Below, in pieces: positions 53,821-61,256 of a stretch of DNA of 64,000 nucleotides. Within the stretch, counting starts at the first letter, position 1, and the number at the start of each line of letters is the position of its first letter. The stretch covers positions 1,736,001-1,800,000 of the forward strand of contig NZ_AP012331.1 in assembly GCF_001042635.1 (NCBI RefSeq), in the 5' to 3' direction. The position numbers and the translations under genes are program-made. This DNA comes from Bifidobacterium scardovii JCM 12489 = DSM 13734 (lineage in GTDB: Bacteria; Actinomycetota; Actinomycetes; Actinomycetales; Bifidobacteriaceae). The notes beneath the pieces are model-generated. The model saw nothing but the letters and a program-made list of their open reading frames with translations, did not search any database and was not told the DNA's origin.

Positions 53821-53943
53821 TCATTGCTCCTCCCCCGTTTCGGTCTCGTCGCCGTCGAAGCCTTTGGGTGTGATGGTCACGGTGATCTGGCAGTTGGCGG
53901 CGAGCGCCATACGGATTAGTTTGATGATGTCGTCGTTGCTCAT
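53821..53943 (-). CDS. 40-residue hypothetical protein
   Basis: MSNDDIIKLIRMALAANCQI then TVTITPKGFDGDETETGEEQ. A helix, a strand and an acidic tail. Its ATG overlaps the stop of the exonuclease gene (ATGA), which supports translation. Confidence 0.55.
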   Translation of the reverse strand: MSNDDIIKLIRMALAANCQITVTITPKGFDGDETETGEEQ

Positions 53944-54560
53944 TGCTCATCTCCGTTCAAGCGTTGCAAATATTCGCGGTAATCCTGTATGTCGCGGGTC
54001 AGGCAGTCGTCGACCCTGTGGGTGCCCGCATGATGCTGGTACGGGTCATGGTCGAGGGCCTGGTCGGCCAGACGGAAAGAGGTGACGTCCAGATGCCGGT
54101 AATGCAGGGTATTCATGATCCGGTCGGCGGTGTGCCCGTCCAACTGGCTGGACAGGATGCGGCGGATGATCCGCAGGTCGAAGGTCAGGTTCGTGCCGGC
54201 CGGATACACGATCGCATCATTCGTGGCCGCGGTGATGAAATCACCCACCTGCAACCCGACAGCCGCCATGCTACTCGACCGCTCATCATCCAAACACTCA
54301 TCCAACAGACGGTTATCCACATGCATCCGGATCGCCTTCCAATTACCCCGATCCACATGCACGCACTCACGACGCACCACCACACTCATCGACCTCAGGA
54401 TCCGCGTCGCTCGCATGTCCGTGAGCTTCAACCCGACCTCGAAAATCTCGCACAACTCCGGGTTCACGCCATCCGTCTCCGTATCCACCCACAACAGCAG
54501 ACGATCCCTCGTCTTGGCGCTCGCCGGCATGGTGGTGGTTGTGGTGATTGTGTTGGTCAT
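53940..54560 (-). CDS. Orn-like DEDDh 3'-5' exonuclease
   Basis: A 206-residue exonuclease. DTETDGVNPELCEIFEVGLKL gives the first Asp/Glu pair; LTFDLRIIRR the second Asp; HRVDDCLTRDIQDYRE the His and last Asp of DEDDh. This is the fold of oligoribonuclease and the DNA polymerase III epsilon subunit. It could trim short RNA or DNA or serve replication. It starts at 54560 after AAAGGACCAGCA, overlapping the HNH-like gene (ATGA). Confidence 0.82.
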   Translation of the reverse strand: MTNTITTTTTMPASAKTRDRLLLWVDTETDGVNPELCEIFEVGLKLTDMRATRILRSMSVVVRRECVHVDRGNWKAIRMHVDNRLLDECLDDERSSSMAAVGLQVGDFITAATNDAIVYPAGTNLTFDLRIIRRILSSQLDGHTADRIMNTLHYRHLDVTSFRLADQALDHDPYQHHAGTHRVDDCLTRDIQDYREYLQRLNGDEQ

Positions 54561-54973
54561 TGCTGGTCCTTTCGGTTGATTATGGGATGGTTGGGCATGC
54601 CTGCCGGTGGCGGGCATGGCGTGTACTGGCCGTCCACGTCGAGCAGGATCCATCCCCTGCGCCTGCTGTAGACGGGTACCCGGCTGGGATCGGGGTCCCA
54701 GCTTTTGAGCAGATAGCCCAGGGCACGGGCTTCGGTCGGGTGACGGTGGATCCATCCGTGGCATCCGGTCGAATTGTCGAGCCCGCACACGCGGATGATG
54801 TTGCTGGGCGCATGCCGTTCCGGATCACCATAGGTTTGCGAACGGCGTTTCCTGTGATGATGCGAAGCGCCGGGCCAATACCCGTCGCGACAGTATCGGT
54901 CGCACACGATGCACCGGTCCATTTCGCGGCCCTCCACCAGACGCAGCGTCTCACGGGTCGGCTTGTCACCCAT
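54557..54973 (-). CDS. HNH-like zinc protein
   Basis: A 138-residue protein with CIVCDRYCRDGYWPGASHHHRKRRS and NIIRVCGLDNSTGCHGWIHRHP, an HNH-type zinc/His arrangement seen in phage early regions as a recombination or nicking nuclease. AAGGAGATGCC precedes the ATG at 54973. It overlaps the genes on each side. Confidence 0.7.
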   Translation of the reverse strand: MGDKPTRETLRLVEGREMDRCIVCDRYCRDGYWPGASHHHRKRRSQTYGDPERHAPSNIIRVCGLDNSTGCHGWIHRHPTEARALGYLLKSWDPDPSRVPVYSRRRGWILLDVDGQYTPCPPPAGMPNHPIINRKDQQ

Positions 54974-55253
54974 GGCATCTCCTTCCACGGGTCACCGTCA
55001 GCGACCTCACATGCGGTTGCAGGATCGCCGTGCGATGCCTGCCACTGACCGACATGATCCTCAGCTCGCCCAGCATGACCTCGCTGTCCGCGAGCGTGAA
55101 CCGCGTCGACTGCGAGCCCGGCATACCCGGCACGGCCCGCAGATATCCGTCGATCACCGTGCCACTCACCGTGGTGACGATGCACCGACAACCATCCAGC
55201 GTCTCCGGATCGGCGGTGCGCCAGTCCACGGTCTCCTCGACAATGCCGCTCAT
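54966..55253 (-). CDS. Phage early hypothetical protein
   Basis: A 95-residue beta-rich protein (CRCIVTTVSGTVIDGYLRAV, TRFTLADSEVMLGELRIMSV). Its start is overlapped by the stop of the initiator gene (ATGA). No domain recognised. Confidence 0.65.
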   Translation of the reverse strand: MSGIVEETVDWRTADPETLDGCRCIVTTVSGTVIDGYLRAVPGMPGSQSTRFTLADSEVMLGELRIMSVSGRHRTAILQPHVRSLTVTRGRRCHG

Positions 55254-56242
55254 GCCGCCTCCCCCAGACTCCCGGACTCCATCGCCCGCCGGATCAGCAC
55301 GACGATCCGCGGAGCCTCGACACCCTCAGCCAACAGTCGGACCACCTGCGGCAACCATTGCAAACGCTCACCAGTGTCGGGCTGGAGGGTTTTGAGCATG
55401 CTGCTGGTCGTCAGGAGCTTGCGGGCCCTGCGGGTCAGGTCGTCTTCGGCGCTCGCCGGTGGTTTGCCTATGCTGAGCTCGTGTCCGCGGTCGAGCCACA
55501 GGGTGAACGCGGTTTTCGGATCGGCCGGGTATTCGCCCGTGCCGGTGAGTTTCGCTCGGAACTTGCGCAGCTCCCAGTCGCAGTCCATCCCGTAGTCGTC
55601 GGCGAGGGATCGTTGTTCGTCGTCGGGTCGGAAGTCGGCGAGCAGTTGGATGCGTCGGGCTTGGTGTTCGCGCGCGCGTACTCTCTCTGACGGTTCTAAT
55701 GATGGTTCTTTAAGAGATTGGGTGTCATGGGTGACACCCCGTGGCGTCATGGGTGACACCCCGTGACGGTCACCGGTGACACCCCGTGAAGTCATGGGTG
55801 ACACCCCGTGACCCTGTGACGGGGTGTCATGGGTGCTACCCCGTGAATCGGACGGGGTGTCATCCACGCTACCCCGTGGATCCTCGCACGGGGTAGCATC
55901 CATGACACCCCGTGGTTCGGGGTAGCGTTTCCTGGACTTGCGATTGCGGTACTCCACCGGTTCGGCCTTGTCCAGGACGATGCGGTACACGTAGGGGCTG
56001 TGGTCGGCCCGGTAGCGCGTGCCGTACTCCGTGTCGCGGACGATCAGCCCACGGTCCTCGAGATAGCGCAGGGCGCGTTGGACCGTGCTCGCGCTGGCCT
56101 CGCCCTCGGCCATCAGACGGTCGATGCTGGGCCACGCGCAATTGTTCTCGTCCGCGTAGTCGCACAGGATCAGCAGCATCAGCTTGGCCGACCTGTCCCC
56201 CACTTGGACGCGTTTGGCCTTGCCATACAACAGGGAACTCAT
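55250..56242 (-). CDS. Phage replication initiator with winged-helix N terminus and embedded iterons
   Basis: A 330-residue protein. Residues 20-95 form a winged helix (KLMLLILCDYADENNCAWPSIDRL, SASTVQRALRYLEDRGLIVRD). Residues ~120-175 are a Gly/Ser/Thr/Pro-rich repeat (SPMTSRGVT, SPMTPRGVT) produced by iterons in the DNA. The C-terminal region is a charged helix typical of replisome organisers. An ideal AGGAGGTGACGTC site precedes the ATG. The presence of iterons inside the gene, as in lambda O, marks it as the initiator. Confidence 0.82.
   Translation of the reverse strand: MSSLLYGKAKRVQVGDRSAKLMLLILCDYADENNCAWPSIDRLMAEGEASASTVQRALRYLEDRGLIVRDTEYGTRYRADHSPYVYRIVLDKAEPVEYRNRKSRKRYPEPRGVMDATPCEDPRGSVDDTPSDSRGSTHDTPSQGHGVSPMTSRGVTGDRHGVSPMTPRGVTHDTQSLKEPSLEPSERVRAREHQARRIQLLADFRPDDEQRSLADDYGMDCDWELRKFRAKLTGTGEYPADPKTAFTLWLDRGHELSIGKPPASAEDDLTRRARKLLTTSSMLKTLQPDTGERLQWLPQVVRLLAEGVEAPRIVVLIRRAMESGSLGEAA
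55725..55915. repeat. Iteron array, probable phage replication origin
   Basis: Seven copies of a 20-base unit with core GGTGACACCCCGTG are spaced by about 22 bases at 55725, 55747, 55770, 55792, 55827, 55860 and 55896. The first four are nearly identical; later ones vary (GGTGCTACCCCGTG, CCACGCTACCCCGTG). Two more cores occur in the opposite sense (GACGGGGTGTCA at 55820 and 55853). All lie inside the initiator gene. Confidence 0.85.
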
Positions 56243-56246
56243 GACG

Positions 56247-56441
56247 TCACCTCCTGAGCAGTCCGAGAGCGACCCGGTGGCCCAGGTCGGTCAGGCTCCA
56301 CAATCCGAAGAAATCCGGGTGGACCAGACCGCGTTCCTCCAACGACTCGAACGTGCGTGAATTGTTGCGGTCCACCGGATACATGTTGCGGTTCAGCAAC
56401 GCGATCAGCGTCTCCCGCATGCTGGGCGTCAACCGTTTCAT
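56247..56441 (-). CDS. 64-residue winged-helix-like phage protein
   Basis: MKRLTPSMRETLIALLNRNM, then SRTFESLEERGLVHPDFFGL and WSLTDLGHRVALGLLRR, the pattern of a small winged helix. GGGAGCCGGACCG precedes the ATG, and the start overlaps the next gene's stop (ATGA). Probably regulates early or replication genes. Confidence 0.65.
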   Translation of the reverse strand: MKRLTPSMRETLIALLNRNMYPVDRNNSRTFESLEERGLVHPDFFGLWSLTDLGHRVALGLLRR

Positions 56442-56761
56442 CGGTCCGGCTCCCGTCCCGCGGCATCGTTGACCAGGCCGATCGCGTCGAGCAGGCTCCC
56501 CGCGATCGCGTTGGATCGTTCCGGCAGGCCCGGAATCTGGTATTCCACGCCCAGTTCCTCGACCTTGAGCACGGTCTTGTGAGCGACGGCGAGCAGGCTG
56601 CGGCATTCGTCCAGGATGAGCCCCAACGGCAGTTCCGGCTCGTCACAGGCCATGTCATCGACCGGATCGTCAGGCACGTTCGCGTCGTCGTCCAGTTCGT
56701 CGAGCGCGTCATGCAGCTCGTCGCACAAGCGCTTCATATCCTCCAGATCCACCACGATCAC
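56438..56761 (-). CDS. Phage early acidic hypothetical protein
   Basis: A 107-residue acidic helical protein (ELHDALDELDDDANVPDDPV). The GTG at 56761 overlaps the stop of the gene in front (GTGA); an ATG at 56737 has GGAGG too close to be ideal. Function unknown. Confidence 0.6.
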   Translation of the reverse strand: MIVVDLEDMKRLCDELHDALDELDDDANVPDDPVDDMACDEPELPLGLILDECRSLLAVAHKTVLKVEELGVEYQIPGLPERSNAIAGSLLDAIGLVNDAAGREPDR

Positions 56762-57330
56762 CGTCCCTGGTATTGGGCGAGCACCCACCACTTGTCCGCC
56801 TGCGCGTGATCCGGGGCGATCTCGACCCGCCAGGCGCCCTTGGGACGGAACGCGATGATCTCGCCGGCGCGGATCCTCCGGCGCAGGCTCATCGCCTGCC
56901 GGCGCGTCATCCCGCGGGCGATCACGCCTATCCCCCCGGACTGCAATGTTGCCGCGGGATGATCCCATTTGCTCGGGGGCCGCAGATGCACCGTCTCGAT
57001 GTCCTCGGGCCAGTCCGTCAGGATCAGCAGTCCATCGACCGTGCGGGGCAGGTCCTCCTCGATGCGGCCGATCCCGGTCTTCGGAGACTCCGCCGGACCC
57101 GACTCCTTCGGAGAGGCTTTGGGCTTGTTGAGCTGCATGACGGAGTAGTACGCCTGGGTGACCGACAGTTGCGGCTGGTCTTCCAGGAGGCGTTCCGCCT
57201 CTTGGGTCAGGGACTCGTCGTTCATGGCCTTGCGCTTGTAGGAGCGGGCGCTGCGCCGCTGCGTGGGCGACAGTCGTTCGTACGGGGTCGCGCACAATTC
57301 GATCAACTGTTCGTTCGACAATCTGGGCAT
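56758..57330 (-). CDS. Phage early hypothetical protein
   Basis: A 190-residue protein. The first 60 residues (NEQLIELCATPYERLSPTQRRSARSYKRKA) are basic and helical. The C-terminal half has an RRQAMSLRRRIRAGEIIAFR segment followed by WRVEIAPDHAQADKWWVLAQY. AAAGG precedes the start at 57330. No domain is recognised. It overlaps the following gene. Confidence 0.65.
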   Translation of the reverse strand: MPRLSNEQLIELCATPYERLSPTQRRSARSYKRKAMNDESLTQEAERLLEDQPQLSVTQAYYSVMQLNKPKASPKESGPAESPKTGIGRIEEDLPRTVDGLLILTDWPEDIETVHLRPPSKWDHPAATLQSGGIGVIARGMTRRQAMSLRRRIRAGEIIAFRPKGAWRVEIAPDHAQADKWWVLAQYQGR

Positions 57331-57343
57331 GATGATGTTCCTT

Positions 57344-57805
57344 TCAGTTCCATGGGTCATTCGTGAATTCGTCGAAACCGGTCGGCTCCGATGGCACGGA
57401 CTGCGCAGGCTGCATGGGCTGCCGGGATGGCGCCTGTCCGCGTTTGAATCGGGTGATCTGCGCGGTGGCGCGCAGGAGGCTCGGGCCGATGTCGTCCACC
57501 ACCCATTTCACGCTCCACGCGGTGCTGCCGTCCTGCCGCTGGTACGTTTCGGTTTTGGGATGCACGGTGGCGAGCACCTGGTCCCCCTTGGCGAACGAGC
57601 AGTTGATATGGTCGGCGAGATCACGCCACACCTCGCACTGTCAGCTCGTGGGCGTCACGTCGACCGGCTGGCCGTTCGCGTCCTTCTCCCATCCGCTCGA
57701 CAGGATGCGCAGGTTCACGACCGGCACCCCGTTGCCCGTGGTCCGGTATTCCGGGTCGGCCGCGAGCTGGCCCCTGATGATCGCGATGCTTGGATCCCTA
57801 GCCAT
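57344..57805 (-). pseudogene. Single-stranded DNA-binding protein interrupted by an in-frame TGA
   Basis: The frame from 57805 (MARDPSIAIIRGQLAADPEYR, behind GGAGGAATAGG) to 57344 encodes a whole SSB: OB-fold, then QWRDLAD-like second half and the acidic tail DEFTNDPWN. One TGA at 57641-57643 splits it after VTPTS. The residue in this position of SSBs is often Trp or Phe, so a single TGG-to-TGA change would explain it. Either the phage uses the host SSB, or readthrough/restart (57631, VWRD) is used. Confidence 0.75.
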
Positions 57806-57807
57806 TC

Positions 57808-58047
57808 CTATTCCTCCATTTCCTTGATCCACCGGTCCATGGCCTTGCGGCTGACCTTGCGTTTGCCCGGCCGCCCGTCACGGTTCGGCGGTCTGAACGT
57901 GTCCAGATCGCCCTGCCTGGACGCGTAGCGCAACGCCACCACGTCCAGCCCGTACACGAGCGCCGCGTCCGGCAGCGTCCACGCCTCGCGGGCCTCCAAC
58001 GGCACCGGGTTCAGATCCACGCGGAATCCCTCGTCAAGCAACGGCAT
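57808..58047 (-). CDS. 79-residue HTH-like phage protein
   Basis: WTLPDAALVYGLDVVALRYASRQGDL and RKVSRKAMDRWIKEMEE form an excisionase-like winged helix with a basic middle. AAAGGAGGTAAGTCGG precedes the ATG. It is the gene immediately before the SSB. Confidence 0.7.
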   Translation of the reverse strand: MPLLDEGFRVDLNPVPLEAREAWTLPDAALVYGLDVVALRYASRQGDLDTFRPPNRDGRPGKRKVSRKAMDRWIKEMEE

Positions 58048-58052
58048 CCGAC

Positions 58053-58262
58053 TTACCTCCTTTCCCCTTCGTCCGAATCGGCCACCACACCGGCCATCAG
58101 GCGCAGCGCGGCCGGCAGCAGCAGGATCGTGCCCGCACCCACGAGCACGATCATGGCCAGCAGGTTCCCGATCGGGTGCGCGCACCCGTCATGGGTCAGC
58201 AGCCAGCCAAGAGAGACAACGCAGGAAGCGCCGAGTCCCAACCCGCAGGCCAGTTCACTCAT
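58053..58262 (-). CDS. 69-residue membrane protein
   Basis: Two hydrophobic helices (ELACGLGLGASCVVSLGWLL and LLAMIVLVGAGTILLLPAAL) with a short acidic end. GGGGAAACC precedes the ATG at 58262; a slightly upstream ATG is possible. Function unknown. Confidence 0.6.
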   Translation of the reverse strand: MSELACGLGLGASCVVSLGWLLTHDGCAHPIGNLLAMIVLVGAGTILLLPAALRLMAGVVADSDEGERR

Positions 58263-58470
58263 GGTTTCCCCGGTCATCGCGGGTCACCTCCTCCTTGAGA
58301 CAACGGTTGATCTCGCGTTTCATGGCGAGCAGACCGCCCTTGGTGACGCGACGAGCGGTGTGCCCGTCCAAAGCCACGGAGAAGACGCACGGGTAGCCCG
58401 GGGACTCCTCATCCGGCGTGCGATGCACGGTGAAGTCCCGATAATCGTTCCCGCCAAGTACAGTCATCAC
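58255..58470 (-). CDS. 71-residue hypothetical protein
   Basis: A soluble protein (RDFTVHRTPDEESPGYPCVF, GLLAMKREINRCLKEEVT) that overlaps its neighbours by 8 and 4 bases. The start is a GTG followed directly by ATG. No domain recognised. Confidence 0.6.
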   Translation of the reverse strand: MMTVLGGNDYRDFTVHRTPDEESPGYPCVFSVALDGHTARRVTKGGLLAMKREINRCLKEEVTRDDRGNHE

Positions 58471-58868
58471 GCCACCTCCACGTACTGTTTGTTGGCCATA
58501 CTGATCAGCCAGTCGGCGAGCACACCGGCCTCGCTATAGGACAGGGGGATGTGTCCCTCGTAGCCGTCGAGGAACCGCAGGACGATCTCATGCCGGTAGA
58601 CGCTGACGGCGAGACGATGACCGGAATCAGTGGTTACGATGCCGTTGGTTCGTGTCTGGATGAGATACGCGAACCACAAGGCCTGCTGGTCGGTCAGGTG
58701 TCGTTGGATGCTGTTCGAAGCATGATCGGCATCCCGCAGGATCAGGGTCACCCTGCCATCCCTTGTTCTGTCAGGCCGGCACAGGAGCGGACGAGACGCT
58801 TCCGCCTCATTCCCGAAATTCACCGTGTTCGCGGCTTGCCAGTAAAACTCGCTGCGAGGCATCATCAC
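58467..58868 (-). CDS. 133-residue hypothetical early protein
   Basis: Begins MMMPRSEFYWQAANTVNFG; the first bases match the flank at 59598-59640. The middle holds RVTLILRDADHASNSIQRHL and the end PLSYSEAGVLADWLISMANK. No ribosome site is close to the ATG, consistent with the insertion of the reversed gene next door having displaced its original leader. Function unknown. Confidence 0.6.
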   Translation of the reverse strand: MMMPRSEFYWQAANTVNFGNEAEASRPLLCRPDRTRDGRVTLILRDADHASNSIQRHLTDQQALWFAYLIQTRTNGIVTTDSGHRLAVSVYRHEIVLRFLDGYEGHIPLSYSEAGVLADWLISMANKQYVEVA

Positions 58869-58883
58869 GACACCGCCTTACTT
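58839..58883. repeat. Right-hand copy of the imperfect repeat flanking the reversed gene (copy B)
   Basis: About 43 bases beginning CCAGTAAAACTCGCTGCGAGG and ending ACACCGCCTTACTT match 59598-59640 at roughly two thirds of positions, with GCATCA and ACACC blocks identical. The two copies bracket the plus-strand gene 58934-59584. Confidence 0.6.
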
Positions 58884-58933
58884 GGGTTGGATGAGAGCGA
58901 CGGCGATTCCGACGACATCGTAGAATCGTTCTC

Positions 58934-59584
58934 ATGGGCGATCTGGTTTCCTTCCTGCAATGGACATGGTCGGGCATCGGCGGTTTCGGCGGATTCGTCG
59001 GCCTGCTCGGCGGCATCTGCGGCATCGTCGCCCTGTTCCAGACGCGCAAGACGAACAAGCTCGCGCAGGACGCGAACGCTCTCGCAGAAGAAGCCAACGG
59101 CATCTCCGCCGACTCGAAGCGGGTCGCCGAAGACGCCAATCGTCTTGCCGGCAACGCGAACAAGATAAGCACAGACGCGAATTCGATCAGCCAACGGGCG
59201 TTGAGCGTTACCGCCGATCAAACGGTCTATAAATGGCGGGTCGAATTCGATGGCGATTCGTCGACCGTCTTCCTGGTCAACGATTGCCCCCATCAGGCAA
59301 CGGACGTCCATGTTTTCATCCGTCATGAAAACGAGACCGGCATGGACCGGCGGGTCGATCACGTACCGGCGTTCGGCGAGGTTCCGTTCGAAAATGAGTT
59401 CTTCTCCGAGAAAATCGTCGAAGATCAGCGGAGCATAGACGCCATTAACTCCAGCGGCGGAGGCGTGTACTTCCTCGACAGCGGTAGTTGCCCCATCGAC
59501 GTGCGCATCGCGTACACGACCGAACTCGGGAGCCGCCGCAGCGACGAAATCAAGGAGACACTGCGCCACGGCAAGCGACATTGA
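58934..59584 (+). CDS. Reversed membrane-anchored coiled-coil protein (moron candidate)
   Basis: A 216-residue protein transcribed against all its neighbours. One helix (SGIGGFGGFVGLLGGICGIVALF) is followed by heptad-like repeats rich in Ala/Asn (NALAEEANGISADSKRVAED) and a beta-rich C terminus (YKWRVEFDGDSSTVFLVN). TAGAAT lies 7 bases before the ATG, so the message may be leaderless. Related membrane-coiled-coil proteins occur in phage accessory cassettes, sometimes in superinfection exclusion. No function is established. Confidence 0.72.
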   Translation: MGDLVSFLQWTWSGIGGFGGFVGLLGGICGIVALFQTRKTNKLAQDANALAEEANGISADSKRVAEDANRLAGNANKISTDANSISQRALSVTADQTVYKWRVEFDGDSSTVFLVNDCPHQATDVHVFIRHENETGMDRRVDHVPAFGEVPFENEFFSEKIVEDQRSIDAINSSGGGVYFLDSGSCPIDVRIAYTTELGSRRSDEIKETLRHGKRH

Positions 59585-59597
59585 ATCGCGTTCCGTA

Positions 59598-59640
59598 CCA
59601 CAAAGCTCATCTCGGGGCATCACCACTACACCTCCTTGCC
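59598..59640. repeat. Left-hand copy of the imperfect repeat flanking the reversed gene (copy A)
   Basis: The sequence CCACAAAGCTCATCTCGGGG through ACACCTCCTTGCC matches copy B at 58839-58883. On the minus strand copy A reads AAGGAGGTGTAGTGGTGATGCCCCG, that is, a ribosome site, a start and the codons MPR, the likely original leader of the 58868 gene. Confidence 0.6.
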
Positions 59641-60042
59641 GGCGAGCTTGAGTGAAACAATGAGGACACCCATGCAAAGAAGGGAGGTGATCACATGGAT
59701 CCAAAACAGGCAGTCGAAGCCGCAAAAACGTGGTTCGTCATGGCGTCGTTCGCGACCGGCGAGGACCGGGAGAAGAAGATGCTCAACGGCTTGAACTCGC
59801 TCGCCGAGGCTGTGTCCGGCATCGCGGACGCTCAGCGACGCATCGAGGCCAGACTCAACCGCTAACTCATCGGCAAGAGCCTTACGCACCAGCCCGTATT
59901 CCAACGGATGACCGATGACATATTCCTCAACGCTCATCGACCGTCCGGATGCCCCATCAGCTTCGAACAGATCCGAGACCGGGCCATGACCATGTCCCTG
60001 CGCCTGCACCGCAGGGACATCTTCATAATTAGCATTGCTCAT
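59626..60042 (-). CDS. First gene of the early lytic operon, hypothetical
   Basis: A 138-residue protein starting after a strong GGGAGGTGCGCA site: EDVPAVQAQGHGHGPVSDLF at the start and one C-terminal membrane helix (FWIHVITSLLCMGVLIVSL). The open frame is antisense to the 59695-59865 gene along its second half. No domain recognised. Downstream of the promoter at 60120-60147. Confidence 0.6.
   Translation of the reverse strand: MSNANYEDVPAVQAQGHGHGPVSDLFEADGASGRSMSVEEYVIGHPLEYGLVRKALADELAVESGLDASLSVRDAGHSLGERVQAVEHLLLPVLAGRERRHDEPRFCGFDCLFWIHVITSLLCMGVLIVSLKLAGKEV
59695..59865 (+). CDS. 56-residue protein antisense to the first early gene
   Basis: MDPKQAVEAAKTWFVMASFA then RRIEARLNR. The ribosome site AAGGGAGGTGATCAC is close to consensus, and third codon positions are strongly G/C, better than the opposite frame. 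The predicted protein is helical. Expression against the early operon could repress it by antisense transcription or be a small modulator. The two genes cannot both be fully ruled in by sequence alone. Confidence 0.55.
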   Translation: MDPKQAVEAAKTWFVMASFATGEDREKKMLNGLNSLAEAVSGIADAQRRIEARLNR

Positions 60043-60119
60043 TGCGCACCTCCCAAGAACTTTCTGACCTTTTCTCCATGCGATGTTTATTTTTTCTAAA
60101 TGAATTATGTTTAGTTTTT

Positions 60120-60147
60120 ATAATAATCGTTGTATTTATAAAATCAA
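60120..60147 (-). promoter_or_regulatory. Early lytic promoter
   Basis: On the minus strand TTGATT (60142-60147) and TATTAT (60120-60125) are 16 bases apart in a very AT-rich island. It would drive the 60042 gene and the replication genes beyond, divergent from the repressor at 60206. Confidence 0.65.
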
Positions 60148-60205
60148 GTCGTATTGCATATAGATTTTCTATATGTCTTTCTCTAGTTGGGAATATACTG
60201 GAAAC

Positions 60206-60814
60206 ATGAGCAAAACCAGCCGCGACGAACAAATCGGACAAAATCTCGTCAGCATCAGAGGGAACATGTCCCAAGCCGACCTCGCCCTCCAAATGAGAGA
60301 ACGCGGCTACAAATGGTCCGCCGCGACCGTATGGGCCATAGAAAAGGGCGAACGGCCCCTCAAGCTCACCGAAGCCACCGACGTGGTCAACATCCTTGGA
60401 GTCGACCTGCACTTCGGAATAGATGAACTGCTCGACACCGACGACGTGCTTCTCCGCCCCATCAGGCGCAGAATCTCCGACATGCGCGGCATGCGCCGAA
60501 CCATCGACGACGCCCTTCCGAAGCTCGCCAAGAACGCCGTATTCATCGCGACCGTCGCAAGCGGGCTGATCGATCAGCTCACAGAACAGAACAACGACTA
60601 TCTCCTTGAAACGATATGTTCCGAGCTTGAATTCGCCAGCGTGAACAACATCGCCGGAATAGGGCCAAACCTGGTCAGCGAAATCGGCGGCTCCGACAGC
60701 GTCGAACAATGGATCGACGATAACAAACCATTCTCGACCATCCTGCTCGGCAAGCCCGAAGATCTCCGGGAAGCACGAAAAGAACTCGGTCTCGAAACCC
60801 CTGACGAGGAATAA
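60206..60814 (+). CDS. XRE-family repressor (R1)
   Basis: A 202-residue regulator. Residues 10-70 are an XRE HTH (NLVSIRGNMSQADLALQMRE, WSAATVWAIEKGERPLKL). The C-terminal two thirds (VFIATVASGLIDQLTEQNND) are helical with no peptidase motif. A TATACT -10 box ends 6 bases before the ATG, so the message is likely leaderless. It is divergent from the early operon, the position of a phage repressor. Confidence 0.82.
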   Translation: MSKTSRDEQIGQNLVSIRGNMSQADLALQMRERGYKWSAATVWAIEKGERPLKLTEATDVVNILGVDLHFGIDELLDTDDVLLRPIRRRISDMRGMRRTIDDALPKLAKNAVFIATVASGLIDQLTEQNNDYLLETICSELEFASVNNIAGIGPNLVSEIGGSDSVEQWIDDNKPFSTILLGKPEDLREARKELGLETPDEE

Positions 60815-60819
60815 CGCGT

Positions 60820-61188
60820 TCATCGGGCCTCACCGCAATCCCCCGACGGGCCGAACAATTCGAAAAGGGCCGCGACGCCATAACCAAGATCCACCACAAC
60901 CCGCACCGCCTCGTCAAAACGAAGACGTCGACGCCCCGATTCGATCGCCCACACCGTGGCCGGAGACCATGCAAAGCCATCCGAACGCATCATCAACGCC
61001 AGCTGCGTCTGGGAACACACCGGATTGCGCAAACGCATGAGATTCTCCCCCACCACTGCGGGAGCAACATCGGGAGAAGCCCCACCACGCCATTCATCGG
61101 ACTCGTCACCCAGAGCACGGCGCAGGCTCGCAAGCGCAACATCAACCTCAACCATCAGAGAACGAATCTCATCCATGTCACGCATCAC
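60820..61188 (-). CDS. XRE-family regulator (R2), paralogue of R1
   Basis: A 122-residue protein with a C-terminal HTH: GENLMRLRNPVCSQTQLALM and FAWSPATVWAIESGRRRLRF. The HTH is roughly half identical to that of R1. The N terminus (IRSLMVEVDVALASLRRALG) is helical. It converges on R1 with a 5-base gap and follows R3 on the same strand, so the pair may form one transcript. Confidence 0.75.
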   Translation of the reverse strand: MMRDMDEIRSLMVEVDVALASLRRALGDESDEWRGGASPDVAPAVVGENLMRLRNPVCSQTQLALMMRSDGFAWSPATVWAIESGRRRLRFDEAVRVVVDLGYGVAALFELFGPSGDCGEAR

Positions 61189-61256
61189 TCCACCTCGCTT
61201 TCAGCGAGCGCCGGGATAACGTTGTCAGGATCGGCAGGAGCATCGGAAATGGCCTT

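Noticed and set aside
53777..53823. 17-codon frame starting MSQNRGPVRT between two early genes
   Set aside because: It is coupled by overlap on both sides, but it is too short and basic to support as a gene without expression data.
58865..59725. Long minus-strand open frame across the reversed gene
   Set aside because: It mirrors the plus-strand gene 58934-59584, which has the better protein character (membrane helix, heptads); only its first few codons near 59623 look like a displaced original gene start.
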